Assembly: GCF_021261325.1 (NCBI RefSeq)
Contig: NZ_JAJSBI010000037.1
Location: forward strand, 23,726 to 87,725
Origin: Streptomyces guryensis
GTDB taxonomy: Bacteria > Actinomycetota > Actinomycetes > Streptomycetales > Streptomycetaceae
Direction of reading: 5' to 3'
Length of the DNA: 64,000 nt
Positions 1 through 8,931 of the stretch are shown here, piece after piece. Position 1 is the first letter of the stretch. The number at the start of each line of letters is the position of its first letter. Made by a program: the position numbers and the translations under genes. Under the pieces are notes generated by a model. It was not told where the DNA came from, ran no database searches, and saw only the letters and a program-made list of their open reading frames with translations.

Positions 1-1
1 G

Positions 2-232
2 CGGCAGTCGGTCCAGGGGGCCGAAGCCGCGCTCGCCGTCGGAGCCCAGGCAGCGCTGGTCTGCGACATCACGGTTACTCCCCCCTGGGATCCGGACCGC
101 AAGCCGGCCGCCCTGTCCGCTGCCGCGATGCTGCTGGTGCGCGCAACGGCTGGCGCCGCGACGGGCGACCTTGCGCTGTGGCCACCGGCCGCGGCGGCAC
201 ATCAGACCACGGCCGCCGAAACACCCGCTTGA
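2..232 (+). CDS. 3' end of a ketosynthase-like protein (partial)
   Basis: The frame is open from the left edge of the window and stops at a TGA ending at 232. The visible 76 residues alternate alanine-rich helix and strand (GAEAALAVGAQAALVCDIT, then AALSAAAMLLVRA). This resembles the late part of the N-terminal half of thiolase-fold ketosynthase-like proteins, such as the chain-length-factor-like family found in aryl-polyene and type II PKS operons. No HxGT or KxxxGH motif follows, so it would be an N-domain-only protein or a truncated one. It precedes a ligase and a true ketosynthase on the same strand, which fits a PKS-like operon. The family call rests on a short stretch and is tentative. 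Confidence 0.45.
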   Translation, partial: RQSVQGAEAALAVGAQAALVCDITVTPPWDPDRKPAALSAAAMLLVRATAGAATGDLALWPPAAAAHQTTAAETPA

Positions 233-334
233 GACCCCCCTGTGGGCGTCGGGCCTTCAACCTCCGCCCGGGACCCGGTCTCATGACAGTCCTCGACGGA
301 CAAGGACTCAATCATTCCCGGAACGGGACCTCTG

Positions 335-2095
335 ATGAAGGAAGGCAGTGCCATCAGCACCCTGGGATCGGTCACCAACCCCGGTACTGCGAGCCCCGAG
401 GCCGCGACGGCGACCTGCTGGCCGGTAGCGGCCCGGACGCTGCGGGACGCCGGCTGCGAGGTCGTGATCGGACTGCCCGCGGACGAGCCGGGTCTGCTCG
501 ACGCGGCAGCTTCAACCGACGGCCTCACCGCGGTCCCGGTGCGCGATCAGCGGGTCGGCGCCTGCGCCGCCGTGGCGGCCGCGATGCTGACCCGCCGTCC
601 GGTCGTTCTCGCGCTCACCACCGGACCGGCTTTCACCAACGCTCTCACGGGCCTGCTCGAGGGCATGTCGCTGGGGGCGCCGGTCATCGTTGTGACTGTT
701 CGTATCGCCGCGAATGAGATCGGCAGGGGAGGGTTCCAGGAGACCGATCACCGCTCGCTGGCCCAGTCGGTGGTCAAGGACCATCTCGTCGTCGCCACCG
801 GAGACACCCTGCAGTGGGCGCTCCGCCGAGCGGCCCACCTCGCTGTGAACGGCAAGCCGGGACCGGTGCTGGTCGAGATCAGTGCCGAGACCGCAACGTC
901 GACCGACGCTGTCGCTTGCGCGCCGTACGCCGCCCCGGTGAGGGCGTTGCGGTCCCACCCCGATCCCGCCGATGTCGCCGAAGCGCTGGCCGTGATGGCG
1001 CAGGCACGCCGGCCTCTGGTACTCGCCGGCGGAGGTGTCCGCGCGGCGGACGCAGCGGCATCGCTGCGCATGCTGGCGACGGAGTGGGGCGCGGCCACCG
1101 CCACGACGGCCTCCGGGCGCGGCACCTTCGACGAACTGGATCCGCACTGCTTCGGCCTCGTCGGCCTGTACGCCACTCCGCCGCTGACCACCGCGCTCGC
1201 CGACGTCGACGTCGTGCTGGCCATCGGCACGGCGCTGGAGGAGACCGTCCGCATGGGATGGGACCTCGATCGCGTCCGGCTCATCCACGCCGACGTCGAC
1301 GCATCGACGTTCCACCGGGCCGTACCCGCCGAGATCACGCTGCTGGGCGACGCCAGGCTCACCACCGAGGCTCTGCGGGCGGCGTGGGCCAGGCAGGGCG
1401 ACGACATCGCGGGGCAGGACGGTCGTACCGGGTGGCGGAGGACGGTGGCCGCTGCGCGGCGAGCGCTGGATGCCGACGCAAAGGCGGTGACGTTCGCTGA
1501 GTCACCTACCCGGGCCGTCCTGCGTGTCCTTCCGGACCTGTTCCCCGACGCCGTGCTGGTGCAGGAGAACGGGCTGCACGACATCTGGGGCTACCACATC
1601 TCGGCTCTGACCCTGCCCGCCGACTTTCCCATCGTCGGCCCGGGCGAGCAGACCATGATGGGTTTCGGCCTCCCGGCAGCCGTCGGTGTGGCCGCCACGC
1701 GGCCGGGCCGCCCGGTCGTGCTCGTCTGCGGTGACGGCGCGTTCGCCATGAGCGCGAATACGCTGCCGACCGCCGCCGAACTCGGGTGCCCGCTGGTGAT
1801 GGTGGTCTTCGACAACAACGGATTCGGCTGGCCACGATTCCTGCGGCGGCAGGACGGACATCCCTCCGCCCAGGTCGACTTCCGTACTTGTCTGCCCATG
1901 GCTGCCCTGGTGGAGGCCATCGGCGGGATCACTGCGACCGTCACCGACGAGGAATCCCTGCGCTCGGTCATGGAGCGTGCCCGCACCGCGGTTGACGCCG
2001 GGCGACCGGCGCTCGTGGTCGTGCCGGTGGACGACGACGACGTTCCGGTGGGCATCCGCCGGATCTTCGGTATGGAGGGAGCGGAATCATGCTGA
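335..2095 (+). CDS. Thiamine diphosphate-dependent enzyme, acetolactate synthase-like
   Basis: A 586-residue protein with the usual three-part layout: N-terminal PYR domain, central domain and C-terminal PP domain. The PP domain has the ThDP/Mg2+ motif GDGAF near residue 465 and DNNGF near 492. The length fits the acetolactate synthase/benzoylformate decarboxylase class, which decarboxylates 2-oxo acids and may join the product to a second carbonyl. The PYR position that normally carries the cofactor-activating Glu appears to be Gln72 (RDQRVG). If the alignment holds, the chemistry may be unusual. The start is the ATG at 335; GGGACC lies just before it. The stop overlaps the ligase start by 7 nt, so translation is probably coupled. 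The substrate cannot be inferred; the context suggests it supplies or modifies an acyl unit for the neighbouring ligase and ketosynthase. Confidence 0.85.
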   Translation: MKEGSAISTLGSVTNPGTASPEAATATCWPVAARTLRDAGCEVVIGLPADEPGLLDAAASTDGLTAVPVRDQRVGACAAVAAAMLTRRPVVLALTTGPAFTNALTGLLEGMSLGAPVIVVTVRIAANEIGRGGFQETDHRSLAQSVVKDHLVVATGDTLQWALRRAAHLAVNGKPGPVLVEISAETATSTDAVACAPYAAPVRALRSHPDPADVAEALAVMAQARRPLVLAGGGVRAADAAASLRMLATEWGAATATTASGRGTFDELDPHCFGLVGLYATPPLTTALADVDVVLAIGTALEETVRMGWDLDRVRLIHADVDASTFHRAVPAEITLLGDARLTTEALRAAWARQGDDIAGQDGRTGWRRTVAAARRALDADAKAVTFAESPTRAVLRVLPDLFPDAVLVQENGLHDIWGYHISALTLPADFPIVGPGEQTMMGFGLPAAVGVAATRPGRPVVLVCGDGAFAMSANTLPTAAELGCPLVMVVFDNNGFGWPRFLRRQDGHPSAQVDFRTCLPMAALVEAIGGITATVTDEESLRSVMERARTAVDAGRPALVVVPVDDDDVPVGIRRIFGMEGAESC

Positions 2096-3459
2096 CCGGA
2101 TCGCTCGACATCGACGGCATACCCGTCGATGCGGCGTCCCTGCGGCGTACTTTCGACGACGTCGAGCGGTGCTGTGCGAATCTCGGTGCCGGTCCCGGTC
2201 ACGCGGTCGTGACGGCCTGCCGCACGGGACTCGGGGTCCTGGCGACTGTTGTGGCCGCGCGCCGCCTTGGGGCGGCCGTCGCCTTTGCACCGCCCGCCGC
2301 GGACCGCGGCCTGACAGCTCGGCTGGAGGAGGTCAGCGCCGCCCAGGTCGTCGAGCGCGGCGGCACACTGGAGGTGCTGCCCCGAGCCCGCGCCGGAGAA
2401 GCCGTCCTGCCACCCGGAGCCGCCGCGGTGTTCCCGACGTCGGGAAGCACGGGACGGCCTCGCCTCGTGGTGCTGTCGCACGCCGGCCTGGCGTACCAGT
2501 CAGGTGAGACAGCGTCCCGACTGGGCCTGAGCGAGGCGGACTCCTTGCTCGTGCCGCTTCCGCTGGCCCACGCGTACGGCATGGGCATCGTCATGATGTG
2601 GCTGGAGAGAGGCGGCAGGCTCCTGCTGGAGACGTCGTTCTCGGCGGCCGACGTCACCGGCCGGCTGCTGAGCCGCGACGTCACGACGCTGGACGGCGTC
2701 CCGTCCATGTACTCCATTCTGCTCAAGACCGCCACCCGCGAGCCTGAGGTCGCGGCACGACTGCGACGGTTGCGCATCCGCGGGATCGGTGGCGATGTGC
2801 TGCATCCTGCCATGGCCGCACGCTTCTCCGCGCTCGGCGCCGACCTGCACGACGGTTACGGGCTGACTGAGGCCGGGCCGAACGTTGCGATCAGCGCACC
2901 CGGCGCCATGCGCCCCGGGACCGTCGGCACGCCTCTGTCTGGGACCGAGGTACGCCGCGACGCGGCAACCGGGGAACTGCTGATCCGTACACCGAGCCTC
3001 ATGCTGGGCTATCTCGGTGAGCCGGACGCCACGGCGGCGGCGTTGACCGCCGACGGCTGGCTGCGCTCCGGGGACGTGGGCGAGGTCGAGCCCGACGGTC
3101 ACGTGCGGGTGCTGGGACGCCTGAAGGAGGTGCTCATCGTAGACGGCGAGACACATGCGCCCACTCTGATAGAGGACGTCTTCCGCGCGTTGCCCGGTGT
3201 GGCCGAGGCCTGCGTCCTCGGTGTTCGCTCCGCGGACGACGCCTCGGGCCGGGGCGATCGCATTGTGGCGTTCGTCGAGCTGGCCGATCCGGTCTCCGTG
3301 ACCGACCTGCGTACTCTCTGCCGTCGGGATCTCCCACCGCGGCTGCGGCCGCGCGACATCCATGTCGACGTTCCGCTGCCCCGGACCGGCACCGGGAAGG
3401 TCGACCGTACGGCGCTGCGCCGGTGGGTAACTCGGGAAACATCGGCCCGCCATGCCTGA
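2089..3459 (+). CDS. AMP-forming acyl ligase (ANL superfamily)
   Basis: A 456-residue adenylating enzyme. It carries the P-loop TSGSTGRP near residue 117, the DGYGLTEAGPN motif near 254, SGDVG near 327, the GRLKEVLIVDGE hinge region, and the C-terminal catalytic-lysine motif RTGTGKVDR near 431. Such enzymes activate a carboxylic acid as acyl-AMP and pass it to CoA or a carrier protein. It is shorter than most fatty acyl-CoA ligases (500-550 residues) and close in size to discrete ligases of aryl-polyene-type operons. The gene overlaps the ThDP enzyme gene by 7 nt and the ketosynthase gene by 8 nt, so the three form one transcription unit. It probably primes the ketosynthase; no carrier protein gene is visible in the window. 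Confidence 0.88.
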   Translation: MLTGSLDIDGIPVDAASLRRTFDDVERCCANLGAGPGHAVVTACRTGLGVLATVVAARRLGAAVAFAPPAADRGLTARLEEVSAAQVVERGGTLEVLPRARAGEAVLPPGAAAVFPTSGSTGRPRLVVLSHAGLAYQSGETASRLGLSEADSLLVPLPLAHAYGMGIVMMWLERGGRLLLETSFSAADVTGRLLSRDVTTLDGVPSMYSILLKTATREPEVAARLRRLRIRGIGGDVLHPAMAARFSALGADLHDGYGLTEAGPNVAISAPGAMRPGTVGTPLSGTEVRRDAATGELLIRTPSLMLGYLGEPDATAAALTADGWLRSGDVGEVEPDGHVRVLGRLKEVLIVDGETHAPTLIEDVFRALPGVAEACVLGVRSADDASGRGDRIVAFVELADPVSVTDLRTLCRRDLPPRLRPRDIHVDVPLPRTGTGKVDRTALRRWVTRETSARHA

Positions 3460-4570
3460 GTACCTTGGCGAGACCGGGCTCGTCGTAACGGGGATGGGCC
3501 TGGTCACTGCATTCGGCTGCGGCGTGGAACGCTACTGGGCAGAACTCGTGAGCGGTGCTTCGGCACTCGAGGAAGCGACACCGGCCGTGGGCCCGCTCAT
3601 CGCCGCTGCGCCCGGCCCGAGCGCTCAGCCGGACGATCCCGAACGGCAGCCGTGGCTGGTACGTCGCGCCCTGGCGGAAGCGCTCGCTGACGCCGGTCAC
3701 ACCGCCATGCCGCCCAGGGCGGTCGTCGTCCTGGTCGGGCAGACCCCGGCGTTGGACCAGGTGACGCCGCGCCGGCTGTCTTTCCTGGGTGCCGATCCGC
3801 TCGCCTCGGCGGTGCGCGATGCCGCGGAGCCGATCTTCGTGTCGCATGCCTGCGCGTCGGTGCTGTTCGGGATCGCCCTCGGTGGCAGGTGGCTGCGGGC
3901 CGGCTTGGCCGACACCGCGATCGTGCTGGGCGGCTGGACCGCCGGGGAGTACAGCGTCGCTTCGATGGAGGTGGTGAAGGCGCTCAGCCCCGACGTGGCC
4001 CGGCCGTTCGACCGGGATCGCCGCGGCACCACGCTCGGCGAGGGCAGCGGGGCGATCCTGCTCGAACGGGCGGCGGACGCTCGCCGGCGCGGTGCCGTAC
4101 CGCGGGCCGCGGTCGGCGGCCTGGCCTGCCGGATCGCCGGCAGCGAGGCCGCGGCCTCCGACGCCGGGTCGGCGACCGCCGTGATGAGCGAGGCGCTGCA
4201 CCTGGCCGGATCACCGCGTGCGGACCACATCCACGCCCACGCCGCCGGAACATTTCAAGGCGACGACGCCGAACTTTCCGCGATGGACCAACTCGCCCGC
4301 GACGGCGCGTGGCCCGGCACAACGGTGAGCAGCCACAAGGGAGCCGTCGGCCACCTGATGCACTGCTCCGGCTTCCCGGCGACCGCGGCTGCAGTCCGGA
4401 CCCTGGAGACCGGCACCGTTCCGGGAACCGCCGGGCTGCGGCACCCGGTGCAGCGCGGTGCCCTAACGGTACTGACCGCCTCCGAACAGCTCGCGGCGGT
4501 CAGCAACGTGCTTGTGAACAGCTTCGGATTCGGCGGCAACACCGCCGCCATGGTCCTCACCCAACCCTAG
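3452..4570 (+). CDS. Stand-alone beta-ketoacyl synthase
   Basis: A 372-residue thiolase-fold ketosynthase. The nucleophile Cys134 lies in HACAS, the first catalytic His263 in HAAGT, and the second in KGAVGH (Lys296, His301), so the Cys-His-His set is complete. It opens with VVTGMGLVTAFG, the usual KAS start. It is somewhat shorter than FabF (about 410 residues). It should perform decarboxylative condensation of an acyl-carrier substrate with malonyl-carrier. The start ATG overlaps the end of the ligase gene. The ketosynthase-like fragment at the window edge could be its partner. Whether it belongs to a polyene, fatty-acid or other PKS-like pathway cannot be decided here. Confidence 0.85.
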   Translation: MPEYLGETGLVVTGMGLVTAFGCGVERYWAELVSGASALEEATPAVGPLIAAAPGPSAQPDDPERQPWLVRRALAEALADAGHTAMPPRAVVVLVGQTPALDQVTPRRLSFLGADPLASAVRDAAEPIFVSHACASVLFGIALGGRWLRAGLADTAIVLGGWTAGEYSVASMEVVKALSPDVARPFDRDRRGTTLGEGSGAILLERAADARRRGAVPRAAVGGLACRIAGSEAAASDAGSATAVMSEALHLAGSPRADHIHAHAAGTFQGDDAELSAMDQLARDGAWPGTTVSSHKGAVGHLMHCSGFPATAAAVRTLETGTVPGTAGLRHPVQRGALTVLTASEQLAAVSNVLVNSFGFGGNTAAMVLTQP

Positions 4571-4653
4571 CCATCACCAAGCACCGGCTGCCCATGGGCC
4601 GTTGCCGCGGGCCAGCCGTGCCAAACCTGAGACTCGAAACCCGAGGAACCCGT

Positions 4654-5454
4654 ATGTCCCTCTTCCCCGGCCTTCCCCTCGTCACTGTGGTGACCCCGAC
4701 CAGGAACCGCCCCGCCGAGCTTGCCCGGGCGATGGCCTCCGTCGCGGGCCAGCGCGGCATACGCGTCGAGCACCTGGTGATCGGCGACGATTGCCCGGCG
4801 CTGGCAGATCCGTCGATCGTCCGAGACCTCTCAGAGCGGTTTCCCTACGCCGTCATCAAAAACGTCACCGGCGCCGAGCACGCCGGCCTGCCACGCGACT
4901 ACCTGCCGGCGCGGCTCGCTGCCCTGCGCAACACGGGCATAGCCGCTGCGAACGGCGACTGGATCGCCCAGCTCGACGACGACAATGAGTTTGAACCTGA
5001 TCATCTGAGCTCACTGCTGGAATGCCTGGCCGCCAGCCCGGGCGTCGAGATTGCGCACAGTTGGCGCCGGCTCTTCTCGCCGGACGGCTCTCCCTACGAG
5101 GTCGCCGGAGAGAACCCGTGGCATCCCGATCCGGAGCTGCGGGCTTCCTCGTACGCGCGCTTGGTCGAGCTTGGGGTCTTCCGGCCGGGCTCCTCGGTGG
5201 TACGCGACGCCCTGCGCGCAGGCGGCGAGGAATTCAACGGCGTGGACACCAGCGAGCTCCTTGTAAGCCGCGAAATGCACGAGAGATTCCCCTTCCCGAC
5301 CACGTACTCGCGATGGTGGAGGAAACTCGAATGGACAGAGGACTACGCGTGGTGCGTGCTGCTGGATCGCGCGAAGGTGCCAATGGTCTGCAGCGAGAAG
5401 CCAACCCTCCGGTACTTCATGGGCGGGTACTCGAACGCCTCGGTGACGCGGTGA
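4654..5454 (+). CDS. Family 2 glycosyltransferase
   Basis: A 266-residue GT-A fold enzyme. The N-terminus VTVVTPTRNRP is the nucleotide-sugar binding strand. The metal-binding acidic cluster LDDDNEF is near residues 107-113. WTEDYAW near 229-235 matches the acceptor-side acidic motif of GT2 proteins. Upstream in-frame sequence lacks coding character, and the ATG at 4654 has GAGG about 7 nt before it. It starts 83 nt after the ketosynthase gene and ends in a GTGA overlap with the amidase gene. It probably adds a sugar to the product of the preceding enzymes. Donor and acceptor are unknown. Confidence 0.85.
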   Translation: MSLFPGLPLVTVVTPTRNRPAELARAMASVAGQRGIRVEHLVIGDDCPALADPSIVRDLSERFPYAVIKNVTGAEHAGLPRDYLPARLAALRNTGIAAANGDWIAQLDDDNEFEPDHLSSLLECLAASPGVEIAHSWRRLFSPDGSPYEVAGENPWHPDPELRASSYARLVELGVFRPGSSVVRDALRAGGEEFNGVDTSELLVSREMHERFPFPTTYSRWWRKLEWTEDYAWCVLLDRAKVPMVCSEKPTLRYFMGGYSNASVTR

Positions 5455-6980
5455 GCACCTCCGCGACGCAGGACATCCCCGCTCCCGTCTTCCGCACCGC
5501 GACAACCCTCCTCGCAGACCTCAAGCAGGACGACACCACCGCGGTCGGCATCCTGGCCCGGCACCTGCAGCATCTGGACGTTGTCGATCCCGCGCTCAAC
5601 ACCGTCGTTCTGACCGACCGGCCGGGCGCAACGGGGAGCGCTCACCGTGCCGACGAGGAACGCCGCCGCGGGGTGCGCAGGCCGCTGCTCGGTGTCCCGG
5701 TCACCGTCAAGGAACACATCGCGGTGACCGGGCTGCCGGCGACCTCCGGCGACCCGGGACGGGCCGACCTGCGCCCCCCGGACGCACCGTGCGTGTCTCG
5801 GCTACGAGAGGCCGGCGCTGTCGTCGTCGGAAAGACCAACCAGTCGGCACATGGCAGGGACTGGCAGACCTACAACGCGGTCTACGGGATCACGAACAAC
5901 CCGTGGGACCTCACCCGGACGCCGGGCGGCAGCAGCGGAGGCGGGGCCGCCGCAGTGGCAGCCGGCATCGTGCCCATCGATCTGGGTACGGACACAGCCG
6001 GATCGCTACGCCTGCCCGCGGCCTTCTGCGGCGTCTACGCCCACCGGCCGACGGAGGGCAGCGTGGCCGGACTGAGACCGGCACCGGCACGTCCCCTCCC
6101 GCTGCCGCGTATGACGGAGGTCGGCCCGATCGCTCGCAGCGCCGACGATCTACGCATGGTGCTGGACGTACTCGCCCCGGCGGTCCCCGGCACGCACCGC
6201 GAGGCGAGCAACCTGCGCGGTTTGCGCGTGGCGCTGCTGAGCCCGCCGCGCTGGTTCGACATGCACCCCGATGTCGAGAGCGCCTACCACAGGCTCGCCG
6301 ACGTCCTCGCATCGCACGTCCGCGCGCTGACCTGGTGCACACCCGACCTGCCAGGCGGCCTGACCGCCCAGCACGACACCTTCCTGGCTGTGCTCGCCGC
6401 GCAGGGCGCCCGTCTGACCCCCCAGGAGGAGCGGGAGGCGTTCGCGGCGGCGTTGAGCTCCAGCGGCGATCCCCGCGACGACGCCTGGGCATCTGGCCTG
6501 TTCCCCACCTCCGGCACCCGGGCATGCTGGGCGAGGCACCGCCACCAGTTGCGGCTCGCCTGGGACGACTTCTTCGACACCTGGGACCTGCTGATTGCAC
6601 CGGTCACATCGGTCGTGGCGTTCCGGCACGACCCCGGCAAGGCAGCCGACTGGTTCTCCACCCTGGACCTCGGCGGACGGACCGGCCGCTACAACGACCT
6701 GTTCTTCCCGGCATCCCTGGCTGCGCTGCCCGGCCTGCCGGCCACAGTCTTCCCTGCAGGCACGTCCCCGGAAGGGCTGCCCGTGGGCCTTCAGGTCCTC
6801 GCCCGGCCCGGGGACGACCGCCTCAGCATCGGCTTCGCCGGTCTGCTGGCAGACCTCATAGGCGGATACCGGCCTCCCCCAGCACTCGAAGGAGGACAGG
6901 GGCACCGCACCCCTCGTGAACCCAAGCGGCGGATGGTGTGTTCCGCTCGTTCGACGAGTCGCTCGAAGCCGTCGTGGTGA
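5451..6980 (+). CDS. Amidase-signature family hydrolase
   Basis: A 509-residue amidase-signature protein with an intact Lys-Ser-Ser triad: Lys87 in VTVKEH, Ser161 in the glycine/serine-rich GGSSGGG, and Ser185 in DTAGSLR. The 24-residue spacing between the serines is the family standard. Members hydrolyse or transfer amides, esters or ureas. The GTG start overlaps the glycosyltransferase stop (GTGA), so it belongs to the same operon and is its last visible gene. The final 25 or so residues are basic and unlike the family. Directly after them lies a broken copy of the gene at 11158, so the natural stop may have been lost and the tail acquired. Confidence 0.87.
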   Translation: MSTSATQDIPAPVFRTATTLLADLKQDDTTAVGILARHLQHLDVVDPALNTVVLTDRPGATGSAHRADEERRRGVRRPLLGVPVTVKEHIAVTGLPATSGDPGRADLRPPDAPCVSRLREAGAVVVGKTNQSAHGRDWQTYNAVYGITNNPWDLTRTPGGSSGGGAAAVAAGIVPIDLGTDTAGSLRLPAAFCGVYAHRPTEGSVAGLRPAPARPLPLPRMTEVGPIARSADDLRMVLDVLAPAVPGTHREASNLRGLRVALLSPPRWFDMHPDVESAYHRLADVLASHVRALTWCTPDLPGGLTAQHDTFLAVLAAQGARLTPQEEREAFAAALSSSGDPRDDAWASGLFPTSGTRACWARHRHQLRLAWDDFFDTWDLLIAPVTSVVAFRHDPGKAADWFSTLDLGGRTGRYNDLFFPASLAALPGLPATVFPAGTSPEGLPVGLQVLARPGDDRLSIGFAGLLADLIGGYRPPPALEGGQGHRTPREPKRRMVCSARSTSRSKPSW

Positions 6981-6984
6981 TCGC

Positions 6985-7252
6985 CGTCGCCGACGGCGGC
7001 GAGTTCCGAAGATCACCCGCCGGGCACCCCTCGGGACCGGCACCGCCGCCGCGGCGCTGTCGGTGTTCGACACCGGCGTGGCACGTGCGGCCACCAGCGC
7101 CGTGGGAGCAACTGCGCCGGGAGACGCCCGCACTGCGGATACGCCGTCCTCGACGCGGCCGTGGCCGGCTGCCCCGGCCACGGCACGACCCGGCCGGCGC
7201 AGAGCTACACCGACCAGGCAGCTTGTTCAGCACCGCGTTCACCTATGACTGG
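6985..7252 (+). pseudogene. Decayed 5' fragment of a paralogue of the Tat-exported protein at 11158
   Basis: The three forward frames in turn reproduce the start of the protein encoded at 11158. First comes the Tat-type leader with KITRR and GTGTAAAALSV, then YAVLDAA and AQSYTDQA, then LFSTAFTYD. At least two frameshifts separate these pieces, and the match stops after about 85 residues. There is no ribosome-binding site or intact start. It is a dead 5' fragment left by a duplication or exchange. Confidence 0.8.
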
Positions 7253-7388
7253 TTCGAGGGCAGCTCCCACCTCGCGCCGGCCCTGGGGGAACGACTCAGT
7301 ACGGACACCCATCTTGATCGCGCCGGCCTCGCCGCCCGGCGGCGGCCGGGTTGGGCCGCGCTCGGTGCCGTCACACCGTCATCGCCGA

Positions 7389-8798
7389 TCAGCTCTGACA
7401 GGGGTGGCCGTCGACGGTGATGTACTCGGGCGCCGAGTTGTAGGTGCTCGAGGTGCCTAGGTAGCCCAGCGAGAGGGTGTCGCCGGCTGCGACGGTGCCG
7501 TCGTAGTCGGCGGGGGTGATCAGGACCGTATCGCCGTCCTGCGCGAATTCTCCGTTCCACATCTGTGTCACGCGCTGACCGTCCGTATACGTCCACCGGA
7601 CCGTCCAGTCGGTCATCGTTGACCGCGGCGTGATCCGGACTTCGGCCTGGAAGCCTCCGGGCCACTGTTTCACCAACGTGTAAATCGCCGTGCAGTAGGC
7701 GCCCGGTTCCTCCGTCGAGCCGGCCGAAAGCGACGGCGACACGCCGCTCGTGACGGGCATGGGAGCGGCGTGTGTCGCCGACGCGGTCGCGCGTCTGATC
7801 GGGGGTGTCTGCGGCGCGACGGCGCTGACGGCTTCCCCTGTCGCCCCCTGGTCCGACCCGGGCGTCGATTCCCACGGCATGCTGCTGAGGACGCTGACCA
7901 TCCCGATCGTGGCCAGCAGGACTGCGGCGCTCGCCCAGACCGGCCGTCCCCGCAGGGAGACCTGCCACCCCGTCGCCCTGTGCCGCCGCTCCATGGACGC
8001 CGGCCCGCCTTGGTGCCGCCTCGCCGCGATCTTGCGTCGTTCCAGGTACGCTTCCCCGCCCCAGCCCAGGACGGCAGTGACCAGCACGCCGGGCAGGTCG
8101 TCGGACACCCTCAGGCACACAGCGGTCTCGGCGCACCGCGCGCACCCTGCCAGATGCTGCTGCAGGTCGTCCGGGGACCGCTCGTGCGGCGACCGCGTCA
8201 CCGCCTCCAGCAGGCCCACGTAGCCACGGCACCGGCCGTCCGATTCCACCACTTCGACCGCGCGCGCCCACAGGCAGCGCTGACGGAATGCGGCTTTGAC
8301 CCGGGCAACCTCCCGCTCCCTGTTCGGCGCCCACGTGCTGGCTCCGGCGTCACCGCGGATATTCAGGCCCTCGACCAGCGCGGCCCAGAGCAGCTCCGCG
8401 TCCGCCGGCGCCATCCGCTGCAACGCCTGCAGTGCCAGCGGTTGCTGTTCCGGGGCGCGGGACTGCTGCGCCGACCGCTCGCACAGCCAGCCGCTCAGCT
8501 CCGTGCTGAGCCACGCGCCCTGCCCCTGCGTCAGCCACCCGTCCGCCGTCTCGAGCACCGCCATGAGCAGCAGGGGCAACCACGGCAGGTGCTCGCCCTG
8601 ACGCCGCCATTCGACAGCCAGCGAGAACGCCTCGTCCGCCAGTTGCTCGGCCTCCGCGAGACCCGCCGTGCACAAGCGGGCGTAGCACAGGACCGCTTCC
8701 CGGTAACCCTCCAGGCATGCTCCTTCCAACCCGTCCTCGGGTGCGGACATCTGCGGCGGCGCCGGAGGCGACGAATGGTCGGCCATGAAAGTACTCAT
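7389..8798 (-). CDS. Membrane protein with sigma-like and zinc-finger-like cytoplasmic part and external CBM2
   Basis: 469 residues from an ATG with GGGGAG 7 nt upstream; an in-frame GTG at 8813 is less well placed. Residues about 25-100 (YARLCTAG, AEQLADEAF) resemble sigma-70 region 2 of ECF-like proteins. Near 230 is HLAGCARC, the H-x3-C-x2-C pattern of zinc-binding anti-sigma domains. One membrane helix lies near 290-308 (WASAAVLLATIG), followed by a Ser/Thr/Pro-rich linker. The last 105 or so residues match CBM2: paired Cys, KQWPGGFQAEV, WTVRWTYTDGQ, MWNGEF. CBM2 binds cellulose, xylan or chitin. The predicted layout is a cytoplasmic regulatory part tied to an outside polysaccharide probe, beside a glucanase locus. 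The domain order is read from sequence; the signalling role is inferred. Confidence 0.78.
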   Translation of the reverse strand: MSTFMADHSSPPAPPQMSAPEDGLEGACLEGYREAVLCYARLCTAGLAEAEQLADEAFSLAVEWRRQGEHLPWLPLLLMAVLETADGWLTQGQGAWLSTELSGWLCERSAQQSRAPEQQPLALQALQRMAPADAELLWAALVEGLNIRGDAGASTWAPNREREVARVKAAFRQRCLWARAVEVVESDGRCRGYVGLLEAVTRSPHERSPDDLQQHLAGCARCAETAVCLRVSDDLPGVLVTAVLGWGGEAYLERRKIAARRHQGGPASMERRHRATGWQVSLRGRPVWASAAVLLATIGMVSVLSSMPWESTPGSDQGATGEAVSAVAPQTPPIRRATASATHAAPMPVTSGVSPSLSAGSTEEPGAYCTAIYTLVKQWPGGFQAEVRITPRSTMTDWTVRWTYTDGQRVTQMWNGEFAQDGDTVLITPADYDGTVAAGDTLSLGYLGTSSTYNSAPEYITVDGHPCQS

Positions 8799-8931
8799 TC
8801 CGAATCTCCCCACGCGTTACGGGGATGACGCTCGTACGGGTTGAGGGACGCCGTCGGAAGGGAGCATCCCTGAACGGCTACGGGCCGGTGGCCCTGGCCC
8901 CGCGGCTGCCGGCGAGGTGACGCGGCCGGTG

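Noticed and set aside
3889..4653. N-terminal extension of the glycosyltransferase
   Set aside because: It overlaps the ketosynthase gene out of frame and lacks coding character; the ATG at 4654 has a ribosome site.
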